Shown here piece by piece: positions 24,987 to 32,824 of a stretch of 42,338 bases of DNA (the first letter of the stretch is position 1; each line of letters begins with the position of its first letter). Location: contig NZ_WELI01000020.1 of NCBI RefSeq assembly GCF_009184635.1, positions 1 through 42,338 of the forward strand. Reading direction: 5' to 3'. The translations under genes and the position numbers were made by a program. The notes beneath the pieces were generated by a model. That model was not told where the DNA came from, made no database searches, and worked only from the letters and a program-made list of their open reading frames with translations. The stretch is from Rudanella paleaurantiibacter (GTDB taxonomy: Bacteria; Bacteroidota; Bacteroidia; Cytophagales; Spirosomataceae).

Positions 24987-25244
24987 TTAAATAACCCGAT
25001 TCCGGGTTTGCAACTCTTTTTTCACTGCTCTTATATCATTTATACAAAGAAATAAAATCGGCGACAGCGCAAATGGCATAATCATCAGGGGGAGTCCAAC
25101 CGAGGAGTTCTCCTTAATAGATAAATTGATGGCCAATATCAGTAGCGCTACAAGCATTCCAGCTAATATACCCGTTACCAGTACTGTTGTCTTTTTTCGT
25201 TTGAGTAACGCTTCGTCACTCAAGTCCTGAATTTTCTGACTCAT
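24987..25244 (-). CDS. Small two-helix membrane protein (paralogue 3)
   Basis: 85 residues: start MSQKIQDLSDEALLKRKKTT, helices VLVTGILAGMLVALLILAI and LPLMIMPFALSPILFLCI, end VKKELQTRNRVI. This is the copy closest to proteins annotated redox-active disulfide protein 2 in Bacteroidota, although it carries a single Cys. It is the first clear gene after promoter C, with a long leader of about 226 nt that contains the hairpin at 25295-25320 and a 32-codon frame ending in TAATG with this ATG. Confidence 0.75.
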   Translation of the reverse strand: MSQKIQDLSDEALLKRKKTTVLVTGILAGMLVALLILAINLSIKENSSVGLPLMIMPFALSPILFLCINDIRAVKKELQTRNRVI

Positions 25245-25343
25245 TACGCGACTGATTTATTGGTTAGACTAAGTTGCCATTTCGGGTAGAAGTTCTCCCC
25301 CGCGTATTGGCGCGGGGGAGTTTCTATACCTGCTTTTATCACC
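25244..25343 (-). CDS. Possible 32-aa leader ORF (GTG start) overlapping paralogue 3
   Basis: In minus sense a GTG at about 25341 opens a 32-codon frame (IKAGIETPPRQYAGENFYPK, then WQLSLTNKSVA) whose TAA overlaps the ATG of paralogue 3 (TAATG). An in-frame stop lies just upstream. The strong hairpin falls inside it. The overlap is suggestive of coupling or a leader peptide, but the GTG start has no evident ribosome site, so it may be chance. Confidence 0.25.
25295..25320. terminator. 10-bp GC hairpin upstream of paralogue 3
   Basis: CTCCCCCGCG (25295-25304), loop TATTGG, CGCGGGGGAG (25311-25320): a perfect 10-bp stem. On the plus strand TTTCT follows, on the minus strand no T-run follows. 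No plus-strand gene ends here. Because it lies in the long 5' leader driven by promoter C, an attenuator or mRNA-stabilising element is also possible. Confidence 0.5.
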
Positions 25344-25476
25344 TGTATGAATTACTTTGTATGATTTCCGGCGTAGCTATTGTGCTACCCAGGGCACTCT
25401 TATTAGTATGTTTACTAGTAGAACCCGTATGAATGATCTATCTATTTTGCTTACTTTTTATTTCGTTTTGCCTATA

Positions 25477-25542
25477 CAAAAGTGGGCACCAACCACGCAG
25501 CGATCAAAAACCTCAGGTTATAGTTTATTCCGTCAGGTTATA
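25477..25542 (-). promoter_or_regulatory. Regulon promoter C
   Basis: Minus-strand order: TATAACC (25536-25542), TATAACC (25516-25522; 20-bp period), 8 bp, TTG (25505-25507), 20 bp, CACTTTTG (25477-25484). It drives the two small membrane protein genes with a leader of about 226 nt. The 312-bp gap 25245-25556 contains only this promoter, the hairpin and the possible 32-aa frame. Confidence 0.75.
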
Positions 25543-25556
25543 ACGCGGCTGCGGTA

Positions 25557-25736
25557 TTAGGCGGCCTCGTCGTACTGATAAAGCGGCTCATCTGTTGGCA
25601 GCTCCATACCGTCGAATAAGTCGCCGGCCGATACCATCCAGTTGTCGTCGAACGAGCCAATTTCATCGGCCATTGAGTCCGCATCGTTATTGATCCATAC
25701 CTCAAAGGAGAACTCCGGGTTGATGTGCTTTTTCAT
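25557..25736 (-). CDS. 59-aa acidic peptide downstream of LanB
   Basis: Starts MKKHINPEFSFEVWINNDAD, continues through EIGSFDDNWMVSAGDLFDG and ends LPTDEPLYQYDEAA. It has no Cys, no Gly-Gly and no membrane segment, and is strongly acidic. It has its own promoter D, lies 157 bp after the LanB stop and shares promoter architecture with the GG-leader peptides. It could be the LanB substrate or a leader-type peptide to which residues are added, but no known leader motif is recognised, so this is inference. Confidence 0.65.
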   Translation of the reverse strand: MKKHINPEFSFEVWINNDADSMADEIGSFDDNWMVSAGDLFDGMELPTDEPLYQYDEAA

Positions 25737-25792
25737 GAGCGTATCCGTTTAGAAAGCCATTATTACGTCTTGTTTGTGCTTGTTTGTCCATT

Positions 25793-25878
25793 CAAAATTG
25801 GCCGTATTTCCCCCCGTTTTCAATAACTATTGGTTGTATTATAATCCATTTGGTCATAGTTTATTCCGCCAGGTTATA
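25793..25878 (-). promoter_or_regulatory. Regulon promoter D (three repeats)
   Basis: Minus-strand order: TATAACC (25872-25878), TATGACC (25852-25858), TACAACC (25832-25838), each 20 bp apart, then 8 bp, TTG (25821-25823), 20 bp, CAATTTTG (25793-25800). It has one more repeat than A-C. A start near 25786 gives a leader of about 50 nt before the 59-aa peptide. Confidence 0.78.
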
Positions 25879-25893
25879 ACGTATGCTCCCTCG

Positions 25894-28800
25894 TTAGGCT
25901 AACGCCTGATTGGCAGGTTGTCGGGCCTTCTGCGCATCGTAATACTTAGCCAGACAGTGATAAAGCACTAACTCATAGGCCCGTTGTTTAGCCGGGAAAA
26001 GCCGGTTCATAAGCATGTGGATCAGGCTTTGCAGAATTGGCATAAGCTGCTTTGTCCCCGGAAATGCCTGGCGGAGTTTGTTCATCAGCTCCACTGTCAG
26101 GCAATCCGGCATGGTTTGTCTCAAAACATCCTGATAAGCGGTACCAAGTGCGTAATCAATTACCGGACGGTAGTGTCTAAACTTTTCGTTCTGCTGCCGA
26201 CGCAGGTTTACGTCTCCGTTAAACTCATTGAAGAAGCCGTCTTTCATCTGGTTCATTAACTGGCTTCGTTCGGCAATAGACAATCCTACCCCTGTTAACA
26301 ACCAATTGATTTTGGCCACGGCAAAGGCGAAGCGACTGCTCTCGTCGAACACCGCTTTATGCTGGGCCAGAAATGAAAGCGTCGTCAGACTGTCGCAGTG
26401 GAAAATTAATTCACATAGTTCGATTTGCTCGTGGCCATAGCGTTCAATTTCGCGGACGTAGGTGTCCATCTGAACCCGGTGAACAACGCCCTCCTGTACA
26501 CGGTCGCGGAGGGCTTCTTCAACCTTCCGCATCACTACGTGGTGAAAATCAAGGTAAGGGTTTCCGTGAAACCGCAGTCGCAGATGGGGATCGACGTCTT
26601 TGTACCGGACAAAAAAGAACTGATTGATCACTCGGTTAGACAGCAGTTGCTCAGCAATCGGATACAGGACATTGGCCAGCAGATCGTCCGACGTTTTTTC
26701 GCCGGTATAAATTTTCAGGTATAGCCACTCGCTGCCCACCGAAAACCGACGCTGAGGCAAGGTTGTCAGACCTGGCAACAGACCGGACAATTTTGGCGCA
26801 GCCGGGTTACTGAACGGGATAACCACCTCGTTGGTAAAGGGTTGCCCACCGACTGATACAGGGCAGTTGTCGGTAGTAGCGAGGTACTCATAGATCCGAA
26901 CGCTGCTTCGCTTCTGTAATTCAGCAACTAAAAGGTTTAACGAATGCGGATTATGCAGACACACGAGTAGCTCATGGTCGTGCATACCAACCACAAACTG
27001 CTGGGGAAGCCCCTTTTCATTCAACTGGATTGCCAACTGAAACAGATTTCCCAATGGCAGATCTTTGGCCTGTAGCTGCCAGGTAGCCCGGCTCAGAATA
27101 ATATTCTTGTAACGTACTCGTGGTAGATAAGCCTGCTCAGCCAGTACGCCCCAGTTCCAGCGTATATCCAGGTAGCTATCCTGATGCTGTAAATCACACA
27201 GAAAACGGTACGTAGGTAATCCCTGATGGTAGTTATGGGCGTTGGTCAGGCGCGGTATAACCCGTTTGTTGAGCCGGCGAGAACGCAGAACCACCCGCCC
27301 CTCGCGCACCGAAATCATCAAATCATCGAGCGGAATCTGATGGTTCTGATCGACCGACGATTGCGCCAGGTAAGGAATCTCGTACTGATAAAGCGTGGGA
27401 CGGGTTAGTATATTGCCCGCTCTGTTCTCCGGAAAGTGAACAATTTCGGCAAAAATAACATCGGGATGGTGGCGCTCGGTGACTCGGACACAATGCTGCA
27501 CCGCTTCGGTTAAGGTGGCGCTGCCCTCACAAAATCGGCTCAGTAAGGTAGCGGCCGACGGCCCTTTGCAGGCTTGCATCACAAACCGGTACTCATTTCT
27601 ATCAATGGCCTCCCCTGATTTTGCCAGCCAGTTGCCAAACACATAAAAGCTTTCGGGTAAAACGGGCGTTTCTCGACGTTGTTTGGTAATTCGGTCCAGG
27701 TCTGCCGGGCTTAAGTCAACCTCGGCCATACGACTGTAGAGGCTCTCGGAGTATTTATCCAGTACAAACGATTGCCACCAGTTCCAGGCTGGGGCTTGTG
27801 CGGTACCTTCGATATTGGGTAACGACAGATCGTCGATCATGGGCGCGTAACCAACCCCTAAACCAGACTGTATACCGTAACCAATGCCGAATTCACTATC
27901 CAATGCCAGGGCCAGCGGAATTTCTTCCTCTTCGTACCGGTCGTAAAAACGGCGTTTAAAGTCGTCCATATCCGGGCAATGGTGGGGCTGATTCAGTATG
28001 GCCAACTCTTTAATCTGCTCCCGCAGATTTTCCATGGCCGACTGCCCAAGGGTTAGTACTTCTTCGTAGAACGAATCGACCTGTAGCCGGTCTGCGGGGG
28101 CATCGAGCTGTTGCGCATCCAGCCAGGAACCGATCTGGTTTCCGAGTGTAATCACATTGGGTGAGGAAGCAACCAGCTCTTTTAGTTGTATCAGCTTTTG
28201 GGTAATCAACTCGGTGTGTGGCAAAGCTACCACTCTGGTAATCAGTACATCGAGATACGAATCCCCAATGAGTAGTGGGTCAAGATTGCAGCTAAGCAGC
28301 TGTTCATCAATCAGCTGATTAACAAAGGCGTGTGCTTCGCCTGCTTCAACGTTCATTTCCACGAGGTAGCTAACCAGCTGAGGCACGGTTGCGCCCGTTC
28401 TGGCCCGCTCGAACAACCGTTTGAGAAACGGATCGCCCGTTAGTGCGGTAATGAAGTAGTTGCGGCCTTTGGTGGTTTGCTGCATCTCAACATACCGGAA
28501 ATTACCGCCAACGGCATACAGAGAATTGTTGGTGTAGAATAAGATCCCGTTGCGAATAACGGGTTGTCTGATCAGCCAGTCCCGAATGGCCATTAAACAC
28601 TCTATGTCGAGCCGAATATGCCGCCGAACCGGTTGCGGACTTTTGGATCTCAAGCGCGTATAATCCGCAGAGTCAGCCAGTGTACAGCCTGCAAAAAGGC
28701 CGTATGGCGTACACCGGGTGCTCATTCGAATGGCGTACTTATAAAGCGTTTGCTGCAATTTATGAACGTCGGAGAGTTGCTCACCCGATAGCCACCGTGT

Positions 28801-28980
28801 AAAGCGTTCGTGTAGGGAGGGGGAAGCCAGATAGATTGCTTCCTGAGCAGCGGGATCACTGTACCATTCGCGAAGGAGTTCGTCCAGGGTATGATGAAGT
28901 AGGCGGTCCTGCATCTCGTTTAGTTTGCTGATCGAGAATACGGGGCGACGCACAAAAAGAAAAGGGTAAACAGTGAACAT
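25894..28980 (-). CDS. Full-length class I lantibiotic dehydratase (LanB)
   Basis: 1028 residues. The N-terminal part (about 1-690) is the tRNA-Glu-dependent glutamylation domain: YPFLFVRRPVFS near the start and YKYAIRMSTRCTPYGLFAG near 84-102, the family hallmark. The C-terminal part (about 750-1015) is the SpaB_C/thiopeptide-type elimination domain (WLYLKIYTGEKTSDDLL, then FFFVRYKDVDPHLRLRFHG). It should glutamylate Ser/Thr and eliminate glutamate to give Dha/Dhb. No LanC cyclase or flavoprotein is found in the window, and the nearest peptide is the 59-aa acidic one. It is a second dehydratase chemistry next to the LanM-half cluster. Its GC content is like that of the export genes, not the AT-rich island. 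Confidence 0.92.
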   Translation of the reverse strand: MFTVYPFLFVRRPVFSISKLNEMQDRLLHHTLDELLREWYSDPAAQEAIYLASPSLHERFTRWLSGEQLSDVHKLQQTLYKYAIRMSTRCTPYGLFAGCTLADSADYTRLRSKSPQPVRRHIRLDIECLMAIRDWLIRQPVIRNGILFYTNNSLYAVGGNFRYVEMQQTTKGRNYFITALTGDPFLKRLFERARTGATVPQLVSYLVEMNVEAGEAHAFVNQLIDEQLLSCNLDPLLIGDSYLDVLITRVVALPHTELITQKLIQLKELVASSPNVITLGNQIGSWLDAQQLDAPADRLQVDSFYEEVLTLGQSAMENLREQIKELAILNQPHHCPDMDDFKRRFYDRYEEEEIPLALALDSEFGIGYGIQSGLGVGYAPMIDDLSLPNIEGTAQAPAWNWWQSFVLDKYSESLYSRMAEVDLSPADLDRITKQRRETPVLPESFYVFGNWLAKSGEAIDRNEYRFVMQACKGPSAATLLSRFCEGSATLTEAVQHCVRVTERHHPDVIFAEIVHFPENRAGNILTRPTLYQYEIPYLAQSSVDQNHQIPLDDLMISVREGRVVLRSRRLNKRVIPRLTNAHNYHQGLPTYRFLCDLQHQDSYLDIRWNWGVLAEQAYLPRVRYKNIILSRATWQLQAKDLPLGNLFQLAIQLNEKGLPQQFVVGMHDHELLVCLHNPHSLNLLVAELQKRSSVRIYEYLATTDNCPVSVGGQPFTNEVVIPFSNPAAPKLSGLLPGLTTLPQRRFSVGSEWLYLKIYTGEKTSDDLLANVLYPIAEQLLSNRVINQFFFVRYKDVDPHLRLRFHGNPYLDFHHVVMRKVEEALRDRVQEGVVHRVQMDTYVREIERYGHEQIELCELIFHCDSLTTLSFLAQHKAVFDESSRFAFAVAKINWLLTGVGLSIAERSQLMNQMKDGFFNEFNGDVNLRRQQNEKFRHYRPVIDYALGTAYQDVLRQTMPDCLTVELMNKLRQAFPGTKQLMPILQSLIHMLMNRLFPAKQRAYELVLYHCLAKYYDAQKARQPANQALA

Positions 28981-29113
28981 ATAGCAAAATGATAAAGAGA
29001 GGTCCCTTCAATTTTGCAAATAGGTACCAGATACCCATAGTGTTCTACTAAAAAAAGGCAAAGAATCTCATAAACGGTATAAAAACGATCTATTCGATTG
29101 AGCTACCCACTTG

Positions 29114-29479
29114 TTATTCATTCAATTGTCCGGACAGACACAACTCCAGAGCATATTGAAATTGGCTGAACGAATAGGGTTCATTTAGAAACGCCGTGGG
29201 GTGAAGCTCATAATGACTATACAGATAGAAAGGATATTGCGCTGTGAGCAACAGTTTTTCCTGCCTGCGTAATGCGTCGAGCAATGAACGTTCAATTACC
29301 CGATCAGGGGGGGGCAAACAGGCCAAGGTCAGTCCAATCTCATTGTTCTGGAGATGCTCAACGGTCTCATTTGTGAATGCACCGGCCCAGATGACATCCA
29401 GAAAGCCGGTGCGATTCACAAACTTAGTGAGCAGACATTCGCCGGCTCCGTAATGAGAAAGGATAAGACTGGGAATCAT
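29114..29479 (-). CDS. Receiver-like domain protein lacking the phospho-Asp
   Basis: 121 residues. The end LLLTAQYPFYLYSHYELHPT, then AFLNEPYSFSQFQYALELCL, aligns by eye with the second half of LytTR-type receivers (vTAYsEYAvqGyeldvlDYLlKP-fer-F-qAi). The usual FLDI-MP phosphorylation strand is TLACLPPPD, so the Asp is lost, the start lacks the acidic DDE pocket, and no DNA-binding domain follows. It may be an atypical receiver or modulator of the kinase/regulator pair next door, or a decaying copy. It lies 133 bp upstream of LanB on the same strand. Confidence 0.6.
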   Translation of the reverse strand: MIPSLILSHYGAGECLLTKFVNRTGFLDVIWAGAFTNETVEHLQNNEIGLTLACLPPPDRVIERSLLDALRRQEKLLLTAQYPFYLYSHYELHPTAFLNEPYSFSQFQYALELCLSGQLNE

Positions 29480-29757
29480 TCGATTACTGAGCAGTAATGA
29501 TCGTGATCAGGCATGAAAAGCCAGATTTTTGTTTCCCCTGAACGCTGTCCGAACTAAGGTTGTAGATGCGCTCCTTAACGAGAACAAGGCGCTGGGGCTG
29601 GAGTTGCGTTTGCATGAAGAATACAGTTTAGGTTTTTTTTGTGCGATTACTGAAACAAACGTATGGCGGTACAAAACGAGAAAAAAAGTATTTCGTCCAA
29701 TCGGTCGGCTACTCCCGGCCAATACCCAAAAAAACACGGCGAATGAATACGCCGAAT

Positions 29758-30930
29758 CTAAGCGAGTCGTAGCTGGAGGGTCACCTGGTAAGAATCAGGC
29801 TTGGCATCAACTGATAGTTCGTGCTGGTCTGGATATAAAATTTGTAGTCGCTTACGGGTATTTACCAACCCAACCCCTCCGGGTTCAATCCCGGCTTTAT
29901 TTGTTTCGGAGACTCCGAGGCTATTTTTGACAATAAACGTAAATAACCCATCCTGCATAGACGCCTGTATGTGAATAAAAGCTGCTTGCTTGCTTTTGCG
30001 GACGCCATGTTTAAAGGCATTCTCCACAAACGAAATCAACAAGAGTGGGGCGATTTGATACCCCGTCAGGTTTCCCGTTTGGTCAAATCCGATGCTTACC
30101 TGATGCCCGTGCCGAACCCGTTCCAGATCCAGGTAATTCTGAATGTAAGCCATCTCTTTTGCTAAGTCAGCCTGTCCCTGGTTCGACTCATACAAACCAT
30201 ATCGCATCAGGCTGGCGAGTTTCAACACCTGCTCGGCAGCCTGTTCATTGGTGTCCATAATGTCGACATAGACACTATTCAACGTATTGAACAAGAAGTG
30301 AGGGTTGATCTGCGATTTAAGAAAGTTGACTTCTAACTGAAGATTCTCTTGCTCAAGGGCTAATTTATCGCGCTCTAAGGCTAATTTATCGCGCTCCAGA
30401 ATAAGCTTATCATGTTCTAGTTTCGCACTTTTTCTTTGAAAGTTTAGGATATCCCTAATGGATTTAATCGATAAGAGAATTGTTGGTATAAAAAGACTTA
30501 TTGAGTAATTCCAAGCCAACAAACGTAAACTTGTAAAACCGCCAAGCCACCCACCTTCTTCTTTTAAGAAGACGTCCCAAGCACGTCTTATGTATGTCTT
30601 CTCGTTCCCTGCATATCCATCTGTAATACTCAACAAACTTTTGAAAGTAAAGTAGTTAATTAAATAAGTTACGTAATAGGCCACTACAATAGAAACGATC
30701 ACAACCGTAACTTTCTTTTTATATAAGAACCTGGGAAAGATAAAGTAGCCAAAAAAATAGAACAAAGACACATATAAGATAAGGTCTAAGCCACTAATTA
30801 TGTTTATAACCAAGTTATTATCTCTGTGAATTGTTGTAGTCATCCATCGTTCTACACCAAAGTAGAACAGTAGCCATAACCCGACATGCAATCCAACTCG
30901 TAACCACTTTTTCTTTGTTTGCTCGTCCAT
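29758..30930 (-). CDS. LytS/YehU-type sensor histidine kinase
   Basis: 390 residues: four membrane helices (about 11-27, 42-65, 73-95, 138-157), a heptad coiled coil built of repeated LxLERDK units (170-200), then the His_kinase domain with H211 in QINPHFLFNTLN and an ATPase part with SFVENAFKHG. It has no large periplasmic domain, as is typical for peptide- or membrane-sensing LytS proteins. It starts 5 bp after the stop of the LytTR regulator, so both form one operon. The DNA repeats aaggctaatttatcgcgctc encode the coiled-coil heptads. Confidence 0.93.
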   Translation of the reverse strand: MDEQTKKKWLRVGLHVGLWLLFYFGVERWMTTTIHRDNNLVINIISGLDLILYVSLFYFFGYFIFPRFLYKKKVTVVIVSIVVAYYVTYLINYFTFKSLLSITDGYAGNEKTYIRRAWDVFLKEEGGWLGGFTSLRLLAWNYSISLFIPTILLSIKSIRDILNFQRKSAKLEHDKLILERDKLALERDKLALEQENLQLEVNFLKSQINPHFLFNTLNSVYVDIMDTNEQAAEQVLKLASLMRYGLYESNQGQADLAKEMAYIQNYLDLERVRHGHQVSIGFDQTGNLTGYQIAPLLLISFVENAFKHGVRKSKQAAFIHIQASMQDGLFTFIVKNSLGVSETNKAGIEPGGVGLVNTRKRLQILYPDQHELSVDAKPDSYQVTLQLRLA

Positions 30931-30935
30931 ACTCG

Positions 30936-31748
30936 CTACCGCATCATCCGTTTCAATTTCTCCATCACTCGATCTCGATAGGTGACGCCGATTGGTACCC
31001 GCTTCCCATTCGAAGTGGTGATCAAATTCCCGTCTATTTCCTTAATGGCTCCCAACCGAATCAGGTACGAACGATTAACGCGCAGAAACTCGTCCGCAGG
31101 CAGCATCGATTCCAGTTTACCCATTGTCATGTAGGTCAAAATGGTCCGATCCCCTAAATGGATGGTAAGGTAATCGCTGTCGCTCTCCACAAATACGATG
31201 TCGGCAGGAGCTACACGGATCAGCTTTTTATCTTCTTTGACCAGAAAGAAATTGCCTTTTTGCCCGGCTGTCTCCACCGGCTCCGATTCTGCTACTGGTT
31301 TCGTGAGGGGCTCCGGGGCTGGTAAAGTGGGCAAGCTATCGGGGGGGAGCGCGGTAGCGGTGGTTATTCCCTGCCGGGCTTTGTATTTGTTGATCGCCTG
31401 CATAAACCGCTCGAAAGGGGCCGGCTTGAGCAGGTAGTCCAACACGTCGTGTTCGTAGCCCTGTACCGCATACTCCGAGTAGGCCGTCACCATAACCACG
31501 GCTGGACGCAAAAAATCGGGCCGGCTGGCGGGTAAGGCTTTCAGGAATTCGATACCCGTCATCTCAGGCATTTCGATATCCAGAAAGATCAGGTCGGGCT
31601 TGGCCTGCTCAATGGCAAACAGGGCGTCGACCGCATTATAGGTTTGCCCGACCAACTCCAGATAAGGAACGCGTTTGATATATTTCTCGAGCAGAACGTG
31701 AGCAGGGGCTTCATCGTCTACAATAAAACAACGGATAGTTTGCTGCAT
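30936..31748 (-). CDS. LytTR-family response regulator
   Basis: 270 residues. The receiver has D11-D12-E13, phospho-acceptor D57 in FLDIEMPEMTG and DYLLKP. A Pro-rich linker (about 130-165) leads to the LytTR DNA-binding domain (FVESDSDYLTIHLGDRTILT, then LRVNRSYLIRLGAIKEI). LytTR proteins bind direct repeats of about 9 bp spaced about one to two helical turns and often control bacteriocin and peptide genes. It is the partner of the kinase downstream and a candidate activator for promoters A-D. Its own upstream region carries GCCGAAATA direct repeats 21 bp apart. Confidence 0.94.
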   Translation of the reverse strand: MQQTIRCFIVDDEAPAHVLLEKYIKRVPYLELVGQTYNAVDALFAIEQAKPDLIFLDIEMPEMTGIEFLKALPASRPDFLRPAVVMVTAYSEYAVQGYEHDVLDYLLKPAPFERFMQAINKYKARQGITTATALPPDSLPTLPAPEPLTKPVAESEPVETAGQKGNFFLVKEDKKLIRVAPADIVFVESDSDYLTIHLGDRTILTYMTMGKLESMLPADEFLRVNRSYLIRLGAIKEIDGNLITTSNGKRVPIGVTYRDRVMEKLKRMMR

Positions 31749-31809
31749 AAGACAGGTTTGCCTCGAGGGTAAACGGTGAAAGCATACATCGTAAGTATAC
31801 GTGTATTTG

Positions 31810-31839
31810 CCGAAATAGACGTATGGTTCGCCGAAATAA
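31810..31839. promoter_or_regulatory. GCCGAAATA direct repeats, 21-bp period
   Basis: Two exact 9-bp repeats (31810-31818 and 31831-31839) separated by 12 bp lie between the divergent LytTR and XRE genes. This is the spacing known for LytTR sites, so autoregulation is a reasonable guess. The sequence differs from the TATAACC repeats of promoters A-D. Confidence 0.5.
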
Positions 31840-31916
31840 CTTGATCGTCTTTGTTAACGGTCTTTACTTCGATTCATCAATCAATGCGAAAGCACCCAAC
31901 TAAACACTGCACGCAC

Positions 31917-32159
31917 ATGAATCCGATTGCGCTCAAAATCCGCAAGCTTCGTGAAATCCACAACTACCCCCAGGAGTACGTTGCGTTTCAGTTAGGAGTC
32001 AGTCAGGCTGCATACAGCAAAAAGGAAACAGGTCGCACCGAACTGTCGCTAACCGTTTTGCAGCAGGTGGCTACTCTTTACGGCATCAGTCTTGTTGACC
32101 TCATTAGTCTGACGTTGCAGGATCTTATCGTTCACGCTGTGAAGCAGCAGGTTTCATAG
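31917..32159 (+). CDS. XRE-family helix-turn-helix protein
   Basis: 80 residues from ATG 31917 (MNPIALKIRKLREIHNYPQE), the family-like start; upstream in-frame codons to 31851 do not fit. One lambda-repressor-type HTH covers the body: QEYVAFQLGVSQAAYSKKET, then GRTELSLTVLQQVATLYGIS. It is divergent from the LytTR/LytS operon. Its target is unknown. A strong terminator lies about 150 bp downstream. Confidence 0.85.
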   Translation: MNPIALKIRKLREIHNYPQEYVAFQLGVSQAAYSKKETGRTELSLTVLQQVATLYGISLVDLISLTLQDLIVHAVKQQVS

Positions 32160-32310
32160 AGTGGGTTGACAATCAAGAAAAGATATGGATACATGGGTAA
32201 CCCCCAGATCATTTTATTGGCCAATAACCTGTTTTCAATATTCGGCAAATAGCTGAATCATTGCCTGACAATGACTAAGGCGTAGCAAGTCAAGTAATAT
32301 AGGCTAAGTA

Positions 32311-32374
32311 TGCCCGCCCCCCGGAGCCGCTGTGTAATCACACTTGAACGGCTCTGGGGGACGGGCATTTTGAT
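32311..32374 (+). terminator. Rho-independent terminator
   Basis: TGCCCG (32311-32316) pairs with CGGGCA (32362-32367), GAGCCG (32324-32329) with CGGCTC (32349-32354), and C-runs with G-runs between them. TTTTGATTT follows. It terminates plus-strand transcription from the XRE gene and insulates the adhesin. Confidence 0.85.
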
Positions 32375-32408
32375 TTCGTACACAGGTAGAGGTAGTCAAC
32401 GTTTTTAA

Positions 32409-32452
32409 GATCGTCGGGCTTGTTCAGGTGGTATCGAACAAGACCGACGATC
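32409..32452. repeat. 17-bp inverted repeat, long hairpin
   Basis: Arms GATCGTCGGGCTTGTTC (32409-32425) and GAACAAGACCGACGATC (32436-32452) pair with one mismatch around a 10-base loop. No T-run follows on either strand. It could be an mRNA structure, a regulator site or a remnant of a mobile element. Confidence 0.55.
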
Positions 32453-32646
32453 AGGCCATCACCCCCCTCTATTGTTCGAATACGGATTCATATACCCCTG
32501 CTCGTACTGCAACCGGGTGGGGCCTTCCCTGGCTTTAGCCAATTGTGAATTTGGCGTCTTGTTGTCCGCAGCGCAACCTTATCAGATTTTGGGGTAGAAA
32601 TACAAAAACGGGTTTTCAGGCAGCTGTGCAGACCTGTTTTCTTAAA

Positions 32647-32684
32647 AATGTAACATGGGTGTTGATCAATGTAACGTGAGTGTT
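32647..32684 (+). promoter_or_regulatory. 17-bp direct repeat upstream of the adhesin
   Basis: AATGTAACATGGGTGTT (32647-32663) and AATGTAACGTGAGTGTT (32668-32684) differ at two positions and lie 21 bp apart, about 140 bp before ATG 32825. In-phase tandem sites two helical turns apart suggest an activator operator. They differ in sequence from the A-D repeats. Confidence 0.55.
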
Positions 32685-32824
32685 AGCACTCCAATAGCTC
32701 CAGATCGTACTTGCAGGCGCAAACATACCAGCTCTAAATAGTTGCCAAACGATCACTACTACTTTTCGGCTGGGTAGTGACCGTTAGCACCTAGGCTACC
32801 TCTATTAACCCCTTTCACCTTCTC

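Larger units (their letters stand above)
32160..32824. other. 665-bp intergenic region before the adhesin
   Basis: No coding frame is supported. It contains the terminator at 32311-32374, a 17-bp inverted repeat at 32409-32452 and a 17-bp direct repeat at 32647-32684. The remainder up to ATG 32825 is presumably promoter and 5' leader of the large surface protein. Confidence 0.6.
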
